From Linnemannia schmuckeri (taxonomy: Eukaryota > Mortierellomycota > Mortierellomycetes > Mortierellales > Mortierellaceae): a stretch of 64,000 nt of DNA. Below are positions 35,483-47,024 of the stretch, one piece after another. The position numbers and the translations under genes are program-made. The stretch's first letter is position 1. Every line of letters starts with the position of its first letter. The stretch lies in the NCBI GenBank assembly GCA_029449235.1, contig JANATG010000011.1:960001-1024000 (forward strand). Direction: 5' to 3'. The notes beneath the pieces are model-generated. The model was not told the origin of the DNA. It saw only the letters and a list, made by a program, of their open reading frames with translations, and did not search any database.

Positions 35483-38314
35483 GACCAGCCAAAAGGCGGA
35501 TTTTTTATTGCTTGTCGTTCCTCTCGCAAGACCGTGCAAAAAGGATCCGCGGATTACAGGTGGTTTTGCAGTAGCAAAGAAAAGACTGCATAGACAGGCG
35601 ATAATTGGACCTTTGAACATTCAGCCTTCCCTTCCCTCTCTCTTCCCCTTTTTTTCTATTGTCATGTCCTTGGCCACGTACCACATCGTTCACACATACA
35701 TTTAATGCGCACAAGGAATGTTGTGCATTAATAGGAATGGGGGTTGGTGGTTCGATAAACCACTGTGAATAAAAATATGTTTGTTTGGCGATGTATGAAC
35801 GATAAACCACAGTTGTATTAGCATTTACAGGTGACTATGCCACCTTTACCAATTCCACTGAGTTTTCGCGTTGAGACATGACTGGACGTGCTTCGACTGA
35901 TATGATTCGAGACTTTTGTTGAGGGGCTGACATTTTCATTGTAGTGCGATGTTAAGTATTTCTCTCGGACTTTTATGCCTTACTATCTGCCTTCTTCTTG
36001 AACCTTCCCCACCTCATCCACTTCCCATACAACTCACCCACCTACCCACAATGATGTCTGCTGTTTGTTTATTTGTTTGCTGCTGTCTATCTAGTCACAT
36101 CGTCAGTTGTGTCTTTTTCTTCTGTCAGCCTGTCGTCGTCGGAAGAAGATCCGAACAAATCAAATTGAGGCCAGGGTGTCTTCAAATCACGCCTCTCTTG
36201 TTTTTCACTACAAGAGTAGTAACTGCACTTGTGCGTGTGTCTGTGTTGAAGCCCAGGGAGACAAAACAATTGGCCATTGGCTTATTTTTTTTTTATTTGG
36301 GCGCAAGGTGGAAGGTGCAACGCAATGCAATGTTGTGGATGAGTGATGAATGTCTGGTGCGTGTGAGAGCAGAGGTTGTTGTTGTGTTTGTGTTTGTGCT
36401 GGCTGCAAGTGTGAAGAGATGTATCCCTTCCACAGTTCATCTCATTCTTCTGCAATACGTCCTCTCCTTTTTTCGCATCAAGGCCCACTTTTTCTGAACA
36501 CATGTCGAGAATAAGTGTATCTTTGCACATCTTATCGAGTCTCGATTGTCCATTAAGTCGTTCAAAATCCAACCTTTTTTCTTTCCCCCTTTTTTTTTCT
36601 TGTGTCGGTTGAATTTCTCCCCAGGAACAGGTTGTGTGGTGTGAACTGTCAGCTAACTAAAAAGAAAGACTAAAAAAATGCGAAGTCGAAAGAACAATTA
36701 ATAAGTGGAGGTAATGATGTTCGATGATGTCGTTGTCAAGGAACAACGAAGAAACGGACGGACGGACGAACGAATTAACGAAGGTGGTAGGAACGAGGAA
36801 ATACAGAGTGGAGGGGAGATGAAAGTCGAGACTCTTGAAATGCAAGCAACGTAGCGGTCTATGCCTGGCATGCATCTTTGAATCGCTCGCAAAATGGCGA
36901 AGGGCCCGGCTGCCGCTTGCTTGTATTTGTGTTTGCAGATGAGAGTATGCATGTGTTGATTTACTGTGTTTCTTTTTTTCTCTGGACAGAAAGGGAGAGG
37001 AGGGAAGATGCATCAGAACAAAGCGCAAAGAAGGAGAACATGAAAGGGCCAAACGAAGATTAAAAGGCGTTGCTGAAAGAGGGGTAGAAACATGGTACCG
37101 ATGGCGCGTCTATTGGTCATCCATGAAACATCCGACTTGTTATTTTTTGCGCTGCACACGAGACTGAAAGTGGGTGATCCGGATCCGAGGGGAGATTTGA
37201 AGAGAAGGGCTACTTCCAGACACAAAAAAAAGACGTCAGAGGACAGACAGGAAGTCGACCGGTGATAGTGATGATGCCGATTATGATGCTTGCTTACAGT
37301 TGTGCGCGTCTGTGTGTGCGCCTCAGCCAGGCTGTCCGATCCGAGAGAGTGAGCAAGAGAGCGATTGGCTGTCGATAACTACATGGTACATGTATTCGCG
37401 CCCTTCTCCATCCCGGAATGAGGGGCCGAAGAAGAAGAAAAACAAAGAGCAAAGAGGAAGAGGAAGGAAGTATTAGGCGTTGTTTTTCCAAAATGGGCCA
37501 CGTCTTCGCTTTGCTCTCTCTTTCTTTCTCCTCATCGATCAATCTCTATCTCTCTCCCGACAAATTCTTCTTTTCTTCATCGATTTTTATCCTTCCTTCC
37601 TTCTTCTTTCTCTTTTTTCCCACAACCATCCTTACGTCCTTTCCTTCTTTTTCTTTTTCTTCTTTCTCTTCATTTCCTCTACGTCTCTCCTTCTCACTCA
37701 ATCTTCCACTCTGATTTACTTTCCCCCTCATACCCTTCCCTCCATACCCTTCCTTCGGCTTTCCCTTTTCCCTTGCTCTCACCAAGAGGTAATTATCATC
37801 ACTGTAATCGGGGCTTATTGTATTGTCACAAGAGCACTCTCACTCTCCCTCCTCTTTCCCTTCCCCTCCCATTTTATCCCCTCTTCAGGCACATCCATAT
37901 CTAACCAACCAACCACAACCCTCACCATCTACCATTGCCCTCTTACCCCGTTTCAGCCTATTGGCCTCAACGCCCTATTTCCATCTTCCTCGCTCCCTAT
38001 CCCTTTTTTTTCTCCCTTGAACACCTGCCTCTCTATTCCTTCTTTTATCCTCTCTTGCTAACCACCTTCCTTCTCTCTTCCCCTATATAACTAATGGAAT
38101 CTCCATCTTCCTTCATCACTCATCATTAGCGACACTCCCTCTTCTCTCTTCTTTTCATCCTCCTCTCTTTCTATTCGTTTGTTCCATCCCAGTCTCACCA
38201 GTCTCACATATACACACACACACACACACTCTCTCTCTCTCTCCATTTCTCTTGAGCAACTTCCAGGACCAACACATACATATATATATACCCCTCCCTC
38301 CCTCTCTAAAAAAA

Positions 38315-40891
38315 ATGTTTTCTCGTATATCGGTCGAACTATCTCCGTCGTCAGAGACAAGCTCCGTCTCCGCTCTGGCTTCGCCTACTACTACTGTCCG
38401 CCCTACACCCGTCACAAATCATCATCAAAAGTCGATCGTCCGCTCTTCGATATCGACTTCCCCACCTGGAGGCGGCATGGACGATGCCACCATGGGTCGA
38501 CCCCACGCCTCTCCCTCCTCGACTGCCTCGTCCTTTTCTTCTTCTGCTTCGCCTTCGTCTTCACCGTCATCCTCAACCTTTTCCCTTCCCTCTACAGCCC
38601 TCTCCATGTCTAGTAGCGACAATAATAATAGCCACAGTATCCCTCGCATTAAGGGCAAGGGAAGGCAACCAAGGGATGAGGGTGACAACACCCTTGAGGT
38701 GAAAGAAGGCGACGAGGGAGTGCACAGGGACAGGGCGTTAGCCGACATCAGCGCAGGATCACCGACCAATCACAACGCCGCATTATCATCAAGTCGTACA
38801 ATCCAGTCAACAGATGTCCTTCTTCCCATGAACAATATTATCAGCAAAAATGGTCTGGAGACACCCTTTTATTATTCACACCAACAACACCAACAACAAC
38901 CACATCCATTTGCTGCACCCCTGCATCCACACTCACACTCGCACTCACAATCCCAGGAACAGGAAGACCAACCACCATCCTACAGCGGAAAGGGCGTCAT
39001 CTACAACCACAACCACAGCCACAACACCTATAGCGAAAGCAACGACTCGGATGAAGCAGATTCTGAGAACAACACTTCCGTACTGACAGCCAACAAGGGC
39101 AAGGACTCAACCAGCAGTGGCGGCAAGGGTAAGAGCACCACGACTGACGACAGCATTGACCAAGCGCGTCCCTGGACACTCGCTAGCCGTGGTCGATATG
39201 CAACCGACAGCGGTGTTACTTTGGAGAAGGCAGCATTTTACACCACCGCCAACACACCATCTCTGTCCTCGCTGTCGTCTGTCGAGGAAGAGGAAGATGA
39301 GGACTGCCCCAGAACGACAGTCATCATCAACAGTGCTTCCTCCTCCAGCAGCAAGGCACGACCAGCAACCGTTTCTGCCAAGTCAGGAAGGCCCTCCTCT
39401 GGTTATGCCTCCGGATCTGAGGTTGGCGGTGGTTCTTCCTCACACCCTCGTGCTGCCTCTTCCTATACCCATCCTTCCTACATGGCTGCAGGTGGCTTGG
39501 GGTCCAGTTCCGGTTCAGGCTCTGGCTCAGGCTCTGGTTCCGGTTCCAGCTCCAAGCCCGCTCTTCAGCGCGCAGCAACTGGACCTGCGACGTTCTTGAC
39601 ACCATCTTCGTCATCCGCAACAGTCCCTCCGATCCCGGCTCTCCCTACTCCATTGGTTGCAGAAAAGGATCTTACCGAATACCAGGACATGAGCAAGTTC
39701 AGCTACGACAACATCCCCGACGACTTTGATTTTGGCGACGTGCCTTTCTACGACACTGACCCCAGGACGGGAACCATCTATGGCGACCCACACGCCTACA
39801 CGCGCCCTTACCTTGTCCCCGAGGCCTTCTTCGACCTGTACCGCTTCACCCATGACGAGGAGGACCCACGCAGGACCAATATTTTCAACAAGCACGGCGT
39901 GCTCCTATACTACCACCCTGGACGACACATTGGACAGGAGCAGGACTCGTTGAGGATGCATCACAGCAACAATCCCATCTGGGTCCTCTCTGGACGTACG
40001 TCGACTTGGGGTACTCTGACGGCGACGGATATGGCCTCCCGGCGGCAGATTAAGGTTGTCCAAGAACTTGTCTCGACCAAGAAGAGATCCGCCAACTCGA
40101 ACGAGCCCCTGACGCGGTTCTTGTTCCGGTGGAAAGATGAAGACTTTGTGGTCGAGTACCGGAAACACAAGGACCAGTACCGGGTCACAACTTCGCAGAT
40201 GTGTGGAGGAGAATCTAAATGGAAGCCGCCTCAGCTCCGGCCTGCACAGACTATGTTCCATGGTATGGGTATGGAGGTCGGAAATCCTGTCGTCCCTACT
40301 ACTCTTGGTACCCCTTCGCCTTTTGATCCCAACCGGTATCTTCAATTGGTCTCCGAGTACAAACTCAACTCGGGCCCTGTCCTGAAGCGGGGCAACTTTG
40401 AGTTGTATAACCCGGACACCTTTCCACTCGAGTTCCGTACTTTCTTGATGACGCTGTCGATTGCTGTTCTAGATGTTATGCGGCCTGTCAATGACAAGCA
40501 GTACTATGCAACCTTCCCTGAGGCCGCCAACAGAAAGCCCAAAGTCGCCTCCACGGGTGGACTCCATGCGACCAAGATTTCGGGTGCCAAACAGCAGATC
40601 GTCCAGGCGACCTTCAAGAGCACCATTGATACCTTGGGTTCTGGCGGCGCTTCGACTGTATCTTTGCATGGGAACGGTAGCAGTGGTCGGAACAGTTTCA
40701 GCTCTGGAGGTAGGGACGCACCAGCAGGAGCGTCAACACCACCTTTGGTTTTGGCTTCTGCGCCTGCTACGCCAGCGGTGTCTAGGCAGGCGACGGCCGC
40801 GCCCGAAAAGCCCGTTTCGGCACCGGCAGCCCAGACTGCTACCCCTGCGCCGGTCAAGAAGTCCAAGTGGGGCAGTTTTTTTAAGAAGTGA
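38315..40891 (+). CDS. Unknown protein: disordered N-terminus, conserved-looking C-terminal domain
   Basis: A single exon of 858 residues; the family is not recognised. The first about 475 residues are low-complexity: Ser runs, a His/Gln stretch (HSHQQ-type, about 190-235) and a Ser-Gly repeat near residue 410. From about 480 to 740 the sequence is of globular composition, rich in aromatic and charged residues: DDFDFGDVPFYDTDPRTG, RPYLVPEAFFDLYRFTHDE, NIFNKHGVLLYYHPGR, NPIWVLSGRTSTWGTL, FLFRWKDEDFVVEYRK, GNFELYNPDTFPLEFRTFLMTLSIAVLDVMRP. The strand-rich middle is the kind seen in beta-barrel domains (LURP-one/tubby-like would be one guess, weakly held). The tail is Ala/Pro/Thr-rich and ends KKSKWGSFFKK, basic and aromatic. 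No signal or membrane helix is seen. The start is the first ATG after a long CT-rich leader, preceded by seven or more A. Confidence 0.7.
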   Translation: MFSRISVELSPSSETSSVSALASPTTTVRPTPVTNHHQKSIVRSSISTSPPGGGMDDATMGRPHASPSSTASSFSSSASPSSSPSSSTFSLPSTALSMSSSDNNNSHSIPRIKGKGRQPRDEGDNTLEVKEGDEGVHRDRALADISAGSPTNHNAALSSSRTIQSTDVLLPMNNIISKNGLETPFYYSHQQHQQQPHPFAAPLHPHSHSHSQSQEQEDQPPSYSGKGVIYNHNHSHNTYSESNDSDEADSENNTSVLTANKGKDSTSSGGKGKSTTTDDSIDQARPWTLASRGRYATDSGVTLEKAAFYTTANTPSLSSLSSVEEEEDEDCPRTTVIINSASSSSSKARPATVSAKSGRPSSGYASGSEVGGGSSSHPRAASSYTHPSYMAAGGLGSSSGSGSGSGSGSGSSSKPALQRAATGPATFLTPSSSSATVPPIPALPTPLVAEKDLTEYQDMSKFSYDNIPDDFDFGDVPFYDTDPRTGTIYGDPHAYTRPYLVPEAFFDLYRFTHDEEDPRRTNIFNKHGVLLYYHPGRHIGQEQDSLRMHHSNNPIWVLSGRTSTWGTLTATDMASRRQIKVVQELVSTKKRSANSNEPLTRFLFRWKDEDFVVEYRKHKDQYRVTTSQMCGGESKWKPPQLRPAQTMFHGMGMEVGNPVVPTTLGTPSPFDPNRYLQLVSEYKLNSGPVLKRGNFELYNPDTFPLEFRTFLMTLSIAVLDVMRPVNDKQYYATFPEAANRKPKVASTGGLHATKISGAKQQIVQATFKSTIDTLGSGGASTVSLHGNGSSGRNSFSSGGRDAPAGASTPPLVLASAPATPAVSRQATAAPEKPVSAPAAQTATPAPVKKSKWGSFFKK

Positions 40892-40912
40892 AAGATGTTT
40901 GCTTTGTTTATA

Positions 40913-40930
40913 CCCCCCCCCCCCCCCCCC
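40913..40930 (+). repeat. C18 homopolymer in 3' UTR
   Basis: Eighteen C, followed by AACC repeats and AATTAATTAAAAT, 22 bases after the stop of the unknown + strand gene. The sequence between the two convergent stops is only 205 bases. Confidence 0.9.
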
Positions 40931-41096
40931 AACCAACCAACCAACCAATTAATTAAAATCCTATGACAAAATTCAATGTGATATACGAAGATAGTTCCAA
41001 CCTCCAATAATATAATCGGTGGGGAGGGGTGGCTGCACTGGGTAAAAGAAGAGAAATGTGAAAAATTGTACAAGGGAAATGTTATTAAACGTGCAT

Positions 41097-43165
41097 CTAG
41101 TTGTTGACAAGCTGCTCGCTAAATGAAGAATACACAATCGCCGAGAAAGCCTGCAACTCCTTGACCATCGCCAAACTCTCGACATACTCGTTAGGAACAC
41201 CGTTGATGATCAAATGCACCTGTCTCGCAACCAGAGGCAACAACGATGCCAAAGGCACAGCGCGATCAATATCCTCATCGTCCTCAATCTCGGCAATCGC
41301 AGCGCTGCTTCCGGATTGGGGTGGCGAGAGGAGGAAGGGGTTGAAGGTAGGCTGGAGGGCGAGGTTGAAGCGAGCAAAAGTGGTTGCCAAGGTCGAGCTG
41401 AGGACGGTGGTGAAATCGGCGCTGTCAATGAAATCGCGAGTCTCGTCCAGCAAGTTGCGAAGCACTGGGTCTACCACCAGATCGAATTCGTCCACGCCAC
41501 CAGCACGCAGCACCTCACGCTCGTCCGATGCCTCATCAGGCAGCATGTACTCGCGCATGCTGCAAAAATAAAAAAATAAAAAAAAGTTGAAAAAAGATAA
41601 GAGAGTGTGGTGAGAACTACTGCGAGAAGGTTGACGGCGTAATGTCATAAACACTCAGCAAAAACGAACGAGAGCAAAGATGCTTACTTGACTGGGATGC
41701 GCTCGCCTTCCATATCCTCGGTGTACTCGAGACGGGAACGGATCTCTCCGAGGAGGTCAGAAAAGTCTTTGGAAGTGAAAGTCTTTTTCAACGAGATACT
41801 ATAACACAAGAAAGGTAGCGTGGCTATTAACAGACTGTATCTCAAACAAGACCAACATGTACATAGATCACACCCAGATGCAAAAATGAGGACATTCAAC
41901 TTACCCGCCAACAACATCCTCGACGACATCGCGGACCTTCTCGCTCCAGCGACGCCAACCCTCGTGCAAGAGCCAGTAGCTGAATGTAAGATACTTCTTC
42001 TCTGTCTGGAAATCCAGTTGACCTGCAGTTGATGACAAAGACCCCTTGACTGCAGGCGATTCGACACGGTAAGAGGCATCGGTGGTGTTGGAGAGAGCGA
42101 TCACCGAAGAGACATAGGTGAAGCGACCGAGAAGGTTGAGCTGCACCTGTGTCAGCAGCGTCAGGAAGGTCAAAGAGTAGAGCGCCGTGACAGTGCGGGT
42201 GAAGCTCATGACCTTGAGTTCGTTCCAGAGCTCCAGCTTGGTTTTGCGCTCAATAGCTGCAGTCGCTTCATCCTTGACAACGATCTGAGCTGCAGCCGCC
42301 ACGGGAGTAGTCTCTACGTTCGTAGCAGCAGCCTCCTGTGATTCTGGTTTGGCAGCTTTCTCGTCCTGAGCTGTCGCTGTAGTCTCGTCTTTGTCAGCCT
42401 CCGATACCGTGCTGCTGGGTTGTGTAGACTGGTTGCTGTCTTCATTGGTGTCTGAAGAAACTGTAGAGTCCGTGCTATCCTCCTTGACATGTCCCTCCGT
42501 ATCATTAGTACTGGTAGTAGTAGCCTCCTGATCATTCTTGACCTTCTCTGACTCGCCTTCCCCCTCCTTGTTCTCTGCTGAACCCTCTTGCTCTTGTTTG
42601 TTATCGTCCTGTTCCGATCTAGGTGGGAGAACCATAGAACTGTCGGGAGTGGGTGCTGGGGTCGATCGCTGGGACCGGGTCTGCTGCAGTTTGGCGGTAA
42701 TCAATTCGACGTTGAGTTCGTGCAGGAGCTGGTCGCCGAGAGTAGGGAGAAGAGAGAGTACCGTGAACACGCAATCCTGTTGGTTCTGCTCGAACCGACG
42801 CTTCATGCTATTTTGTTCCGACAATCAATTGGATGTTTGTTGTTAGTTCCGAACAACCATTGATACCCAATGGAAGGTGTACCGGCAGCTTTTTTTTTTT
42901 TTTTTTTTTTTTTTTGTTGCTCAGGAACAAGACCTCAGGCGGGATGTAGACAACAGCAAACAGTTTGGTCCGAACTTGGAATGGCAAAGGGAGGTGTGAA
43001 GACTTACTTCTCTTTGGCAGTACGCTCAGAGGCGCTCTTTTCGTGGAACTCGAGCAGTTTGCTCTTGGCGTACTTGCCCATCATGTAGATGCTTCCGGTG
43101 AGTCCGGCGGTGATGACCAGACCCTTGCGGTGTCTGTTGGCGAATCCTTGGACAGCTGAGAGCAT
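41097..43165 (-). CDS. PEX3: Pex3, peroxisomal membrane biogenesis factor
   Basis: Pex3 sits in the peroxisomal membrane and receives Pex19 with its cargo of new membrane proteins. Exons 43008-43165, 41905-42807, 41688-41798 and 41097-41559 give 544 residues. The N-terminus has the family's layout: a short basic start (GFANRHRKGL), one hydrophobic anchor (VITAGLTGSIYMMGKYA) and, after the first intron, KRRFEQNQQDCVFTVLSLLPTL, which is diagnostic. Later parts include KLELWNELKVMSFTRTVTALYSLTFLTLLTQVQLNLLGR (cut here only as LTFLTLLTQVQLNLLGR in the core) and the C-terminal helices with NNVPNEYVES-like loop INGVPNEYVESLAM. An insert at about residues 100-225 is rich in Glu, Ser, Thr and Gln and is not in yeast (441 aa) or human (373 aa) Pex3. 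Intron 1 holds a T26 run on the + strand. It is divergent from the RabGGTase alpha gene, 688 bases start to start. Confidence 0.92.
42890..42915 (+). repeat. T run of about 26 in PEX3 intron 1
   Basis: A T homopolymer on the + strand, A-rich in the PEX3 transcript, within the first intron. Confidence 0.85.
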
Positions 43166-43853
43166 GGTTGATCCTTTTGTGTAGTTTGTCGGGGTTGGTA
43201 TTGAGAGGTGGAGGAGGAGGAGGAGGAGAAGGAGGAGAAGGAGGAGGAGGAGGAGAAGAAGAAGGGGGAAAAGAAAGAAGGAAAGGAGTGAGAGAGAAAG
43301 GGTGAGAGAGAGAGTGAAGGAGGGAGAGGAGTAGAAGAGTAAAGAAGAAGAACGAAAAGGTACGAGGTTGTATGTGTGGTCTTCACTTTACTGCAACCAA
43401 CTGTATGTATGCGTGGGTGAGAAGGGTGTGCTTCGTTCTCGGTGCTCCTTGGTCGCTTCTCTTTTTTCTCCCTTTTGTTGTCTCTGTCGGTTGGAGCGAT
43501 CATTTTTTCAGCCGTAAAGGGTGGACAACGATGCACGTGAGAATAGCATACAGTGCACACCCCTCGCTAATTGAACAGACTCGCTTTCATATTCACACAT
43601 TCATACGCAATTACAGAGGGCGTTTTTTTTTTTTTTCTTTTTTCTCCATTTTTTGTCGTGGGCAAATCGCAGGAGCCAGAGTACAAAAAGGTGGCAGCCT
43701 CACTCAACAGACAGACGAACAAATATCTTCCCTCTTCCTTCTTCCTTCTTCCCTCTTTACATTTACATTCACGCAAAGTCATCTCTCTTTTCTCGTCCTT
43801 TGCCACCAATACTTTAACACTTCTTACTCCTCACTTACAACAACAAGCATACA
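43166..43853. promoter_or_regulatory. Shared upstream region of PEX3 and RabGGTase alpha genes
   Basis: 688 bases between two divergent start codons. Next to PEX3 (43205-43340) there is a GGA/GAA-rich block on the + strand, which is CT-rich in the sense of PEX3. Near the other gene (43725-43800) the + strand is TTCC/CTT-rich. Nothing indicates a gene inside. Confidence 0.6.
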
Positions 43854-46830
43854 ATGGTACGCAACTCCACTCCTGCATGACAAGCCATTCTTTCATCGTT
43901 CTCGCTTTCGCATGCTATACCAAATATACTAACTCGTATACTTCCGTCCCTCATAGGAAAGTCGCCACGGAAGAAAAAAGGAACAGGCAGAGTCGCCAGA
44001 GGTCCTCAAGGCCAGAGAAGAAAAGGAAGCTGTCCTCGTGCGCGAATACCTTGCCCTCAAGGATTCTCTCAAAGAGCTGGTAAGCTATGTAGCTTTGTCA
44101 ACTGCTGGCTCGCTTTTACTATCAGCAACCTGGAAACTAACCACTAAGCACACACAAATTGCTCTTACTTCTTCGTCGCTCAATCTATGATTGTCCAGAT
44201 TGAATCGAACAAACGCGACAATGACGCTCTCAAAGTCACAACAGCACTGCTCCGCAAGAGCCCTGACTACTATACTATCTGGAACGTGAGGCGAACCATC
44301 CTCAAGGAAGGGTTCCTCGACAACGCGTACGTTCAAGCTACACCTGATGGATTGCTATCGACACACTTGACTTACCGTCATTCACTGACATGTTACTCTG
44401 TTTCAACTTGCTCCCGAGTAGCGATGACGAGACAGCCAACAAGATCTACACCGGCGAGCTCGAGTTTGTGCAGGAGAATCTCAAGCTGAACCCAAAGTCA
44501 TACTGGATGTGGAACCACCGCCGCTGGTGCCTCGAGAGTATGAGCCAGCCCCGCTGGGACAAGGAGCTCGCCATGGTCGGCAAGTTCCTCGAGATGGATG
44601 CTCGCAACTGTAAGTCTTTGTTGCTTCGATCGCATGCTGGTTGCTTATCGTGGGAGTTCCTTCTGTTGTGCTTGCGAGTACTGCACTGGCCTAGTCTGGA
44701 ACGAGTGATGTCATTTTGATATGGGTGAAAAAATGGGCCTCCTTTTTGGTTTGCCAATCCGCTTGGCGCTAACGAATCACCCCCTTTGCATGCCATTCTT
44801 GACCCTTATCTCCCATCTCCACTTTTTATACTGATATTCTAGTTCACGGATGGGACTACAGGAGATACATCATCCGACAGCTTGACTTGAAGGACAAGGA
44901 GGCAAAGGACAAAGTCCTCGAACGAGCACAGTCCGAGTTTGACTTTACGACCACCAAGATCCATCAAAACTTTTCCAACTACTCTGCATGGCACAACAGG
45001 AGCACGCTGCTCGGCAAGCTGGCAGAAGATTTGTCAGCGGAGGAGAGGGAGGCTACTGTCGACAATGAATTTGATCTTGTCAAGAACGCCATCTATACCG
45101 ACCCCGAGGACCAAAGCGCATGGCTCTATGAACTCTGGCTCATCGGACGAGGTATGACTCCTTTGAAAGCAGGATATGTGGCGAATATTTACAAGGCGCA
45201 ATTGACTAACACTGACCTTCTCAAAACAATAGAGGAGAGGAGTATCTCGATTCTGGGTGCATATGTGATCTCGTTCCACCCTCTGGAGATTGTTGTAGCA
45301 TTCGACGAGACGATCGAGATGCGCAACCCCTTCACAGTGTCAACCCGCGTCGAACATGTTGCAATCCCACTCGAGGGAGAATGGAAGGCTACAGGATCAG
45401 ATTCGGAGCTCGGCAGTTTGTGGATTTTCCAGCAGGCTCCAGATGCCGTGTACGGCCCTACAGTCGAGGTTGTTATCTTTTCAGATGATGTCTGTGCGGT
45501 GCGAGCAGGATCAAAACTCCCAGCAGCCGTGTGCTACGAACTCGAGACATTGAATCAGAATCTGGAAGACATATCCGGACGCCTGGGAAGATTGGTGATT
45601 GGACAGAACCTCATGTACGATGTGACCAAGCGCATTGGGCCTGTCACTAGGCCTGACGGTACTCTGGAGACACAGGTGGTGAATCCCAAGCACCGAGTGA
45701 CATCCCTTACGGAATCAAACTCGCTCGACGACAGGGTTGCGCTGCTGAAGCGAGAAATCTCGGCTGTCCGTGAACTGGTTGAACTGGAGCCCGACTGCAA
45801 ATGTAAGATATTCTTCGTTTTTCAATGCATGAATGTTGATTGTATTACCTTATGCTTTGGATGGATATAAAAATACGCATGCTATCTATATGACGATTAG
45901 CGGTGCTAATACCATATGCCATGACACATTTGAATCAAATAGGGCCAATCCAGATCCTGTCAACACTGTTATCCGAGTTGCGCAAGACAATTAGCATCCA
46001 CTCGACGCAGGCCAAGCTCATTGACGACGAATGCATCGAACTCCAGGAGAAGCTCATTACCATCGATCCATTGCGCCAGGAGCGATACGAAGACCGCCGT
46101 AAGCCACATTTCCACGCGTTAGAGCATTGGCTATAGTCTCTACGTCCAAAATCTCAATATTCACGATTCATTTTGATGTGAACTACACACAATAGGCACA
46201 CAGCTGGTGTTTGACCGTGAGACATTATCGATTATTCAGGACTCGAAGCGGTTCCCAGAGATTGAGTTTGCAGTCAAACAACCAAGCAATCTGGACCTCT
46301 CCATGCGCGGATTGACCCATATTCCCATCTCGTCATACCTGCTGCACCTCCACACGCTCAACCTGGACTCCAACTCGATCACATCAACCCGTTTCTTGCG
46401 CAACCTACTTAACGTCCGCCGTGTCAACCTATCCAACAACCTGATTGAGCGCCTCGAAGGTCTGCAGCATGCGCCTAGTCTCGAGTTCTTGACACTCGAG
46501 AACAACATGATTGCCAAATGGGAGGATGTGGTTGCAGGATTTGTGTTCTGGGGTGAAGGCAAGCTCGGCCGTACGGGTGGACATGTCAAGGTCCTGTTGG
46601 GCAACAACCCTGTGGTTGTGAACGAAGGTGGCGAATATGTCCTTGAGAAGCGGTGGGAAGATGTTGGGGAGGTTGGTGTCGAAATCCAATGGCAGTCTGA
46701 GGAGCTTCGTCTGGCCGAGGAAGCAATCTTGGCTGCTGGGGGGGAAATTGGTAGTGGAAACATAGTTGTGGATGGCACTCGGCGTGTCAGCACGACAGTT
46801 GTTGAGTTTGCTGCCGGAATTGCACATTAA
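43854..46830 (+). CDS. BET4: Rab geranylgeranyltransferase alpha subunit with Ig-like and LRR domains
   Basis: Alpha subunit of the enzyme that adds geranylgeranyl groups to Rab GTPases presented by REP. Eight coding exons: 43854-43856, 43957-44079, 44199-44326, 44422-44609, 44843-45151, 45233-45802, 45943-46098 and 46196-46830, giving 703 residues. The first coding exon holds only ATG, and joining gives MESRHGRKKEQ, the usual HGR start of the family. The alpha-helical repeats follow (YTIWNVRR, YWMWNHRRWCLE, FHGWDYRRYIIRQ, YSAWHNRSTLL, SAWLYELWLIGR; about 60-250). About 250-370 is strand-rich and matches the position of the Ig-like insert of the animal enzyme. Then comes RELVELEPDCKWPIQIL and IDPLRQERYEDRR, as in mammals. 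Finally LRRs (LHLHTLNLDSNSI, VRRVNLSNNLIERLEGL, LEFLTLENNMI; about 535-620). Yeast Bet4 is 327 residues and lacks both extra domains. Confidence 0.92.
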
Positions 46831-47024
46831 TACATTACTACAACAGATACCACCCCTTCTTGTCTGCATCATTTGGCTGATTACTTGTTCATGAGTTCAT
46901 GAAAAGGAATGGATTAAAATATTATTATTATCATACAGTTGCTGTTATGAAGAAAACCTCAAAAAATGACTTCCCTCTACTATCTCCCGCTCGGATCTTT
47001 GTACACTACTAAACAAGTCTTGTT

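Larger units (their letters stand above)
31685..38314. other. 6.6-kb region without recognisable gene
   Basis: The largest gap in the window. The left end (31840-32330) is strongly GA-rich, which is CT-rich in the sense of the membrane-protein gene to its left. The right end (37490-38250) is CT-rich ahead of the + strand gene at 38315. Between them the sequence is AT-rich with short homopolymers and an A36 run. No open frame shows domain features or a splice-joined series. It could hold non-coding transcripts or fast-evolving small genes I cannot see. Confidence 0.5.

Noticed and set aside
35745..35775. GGTTCGAT resembling a tRNA B box
   Set aside because: It is a small hairpin (GTGGT/ACCAC) with no acceptor stem or D-arm upstream.
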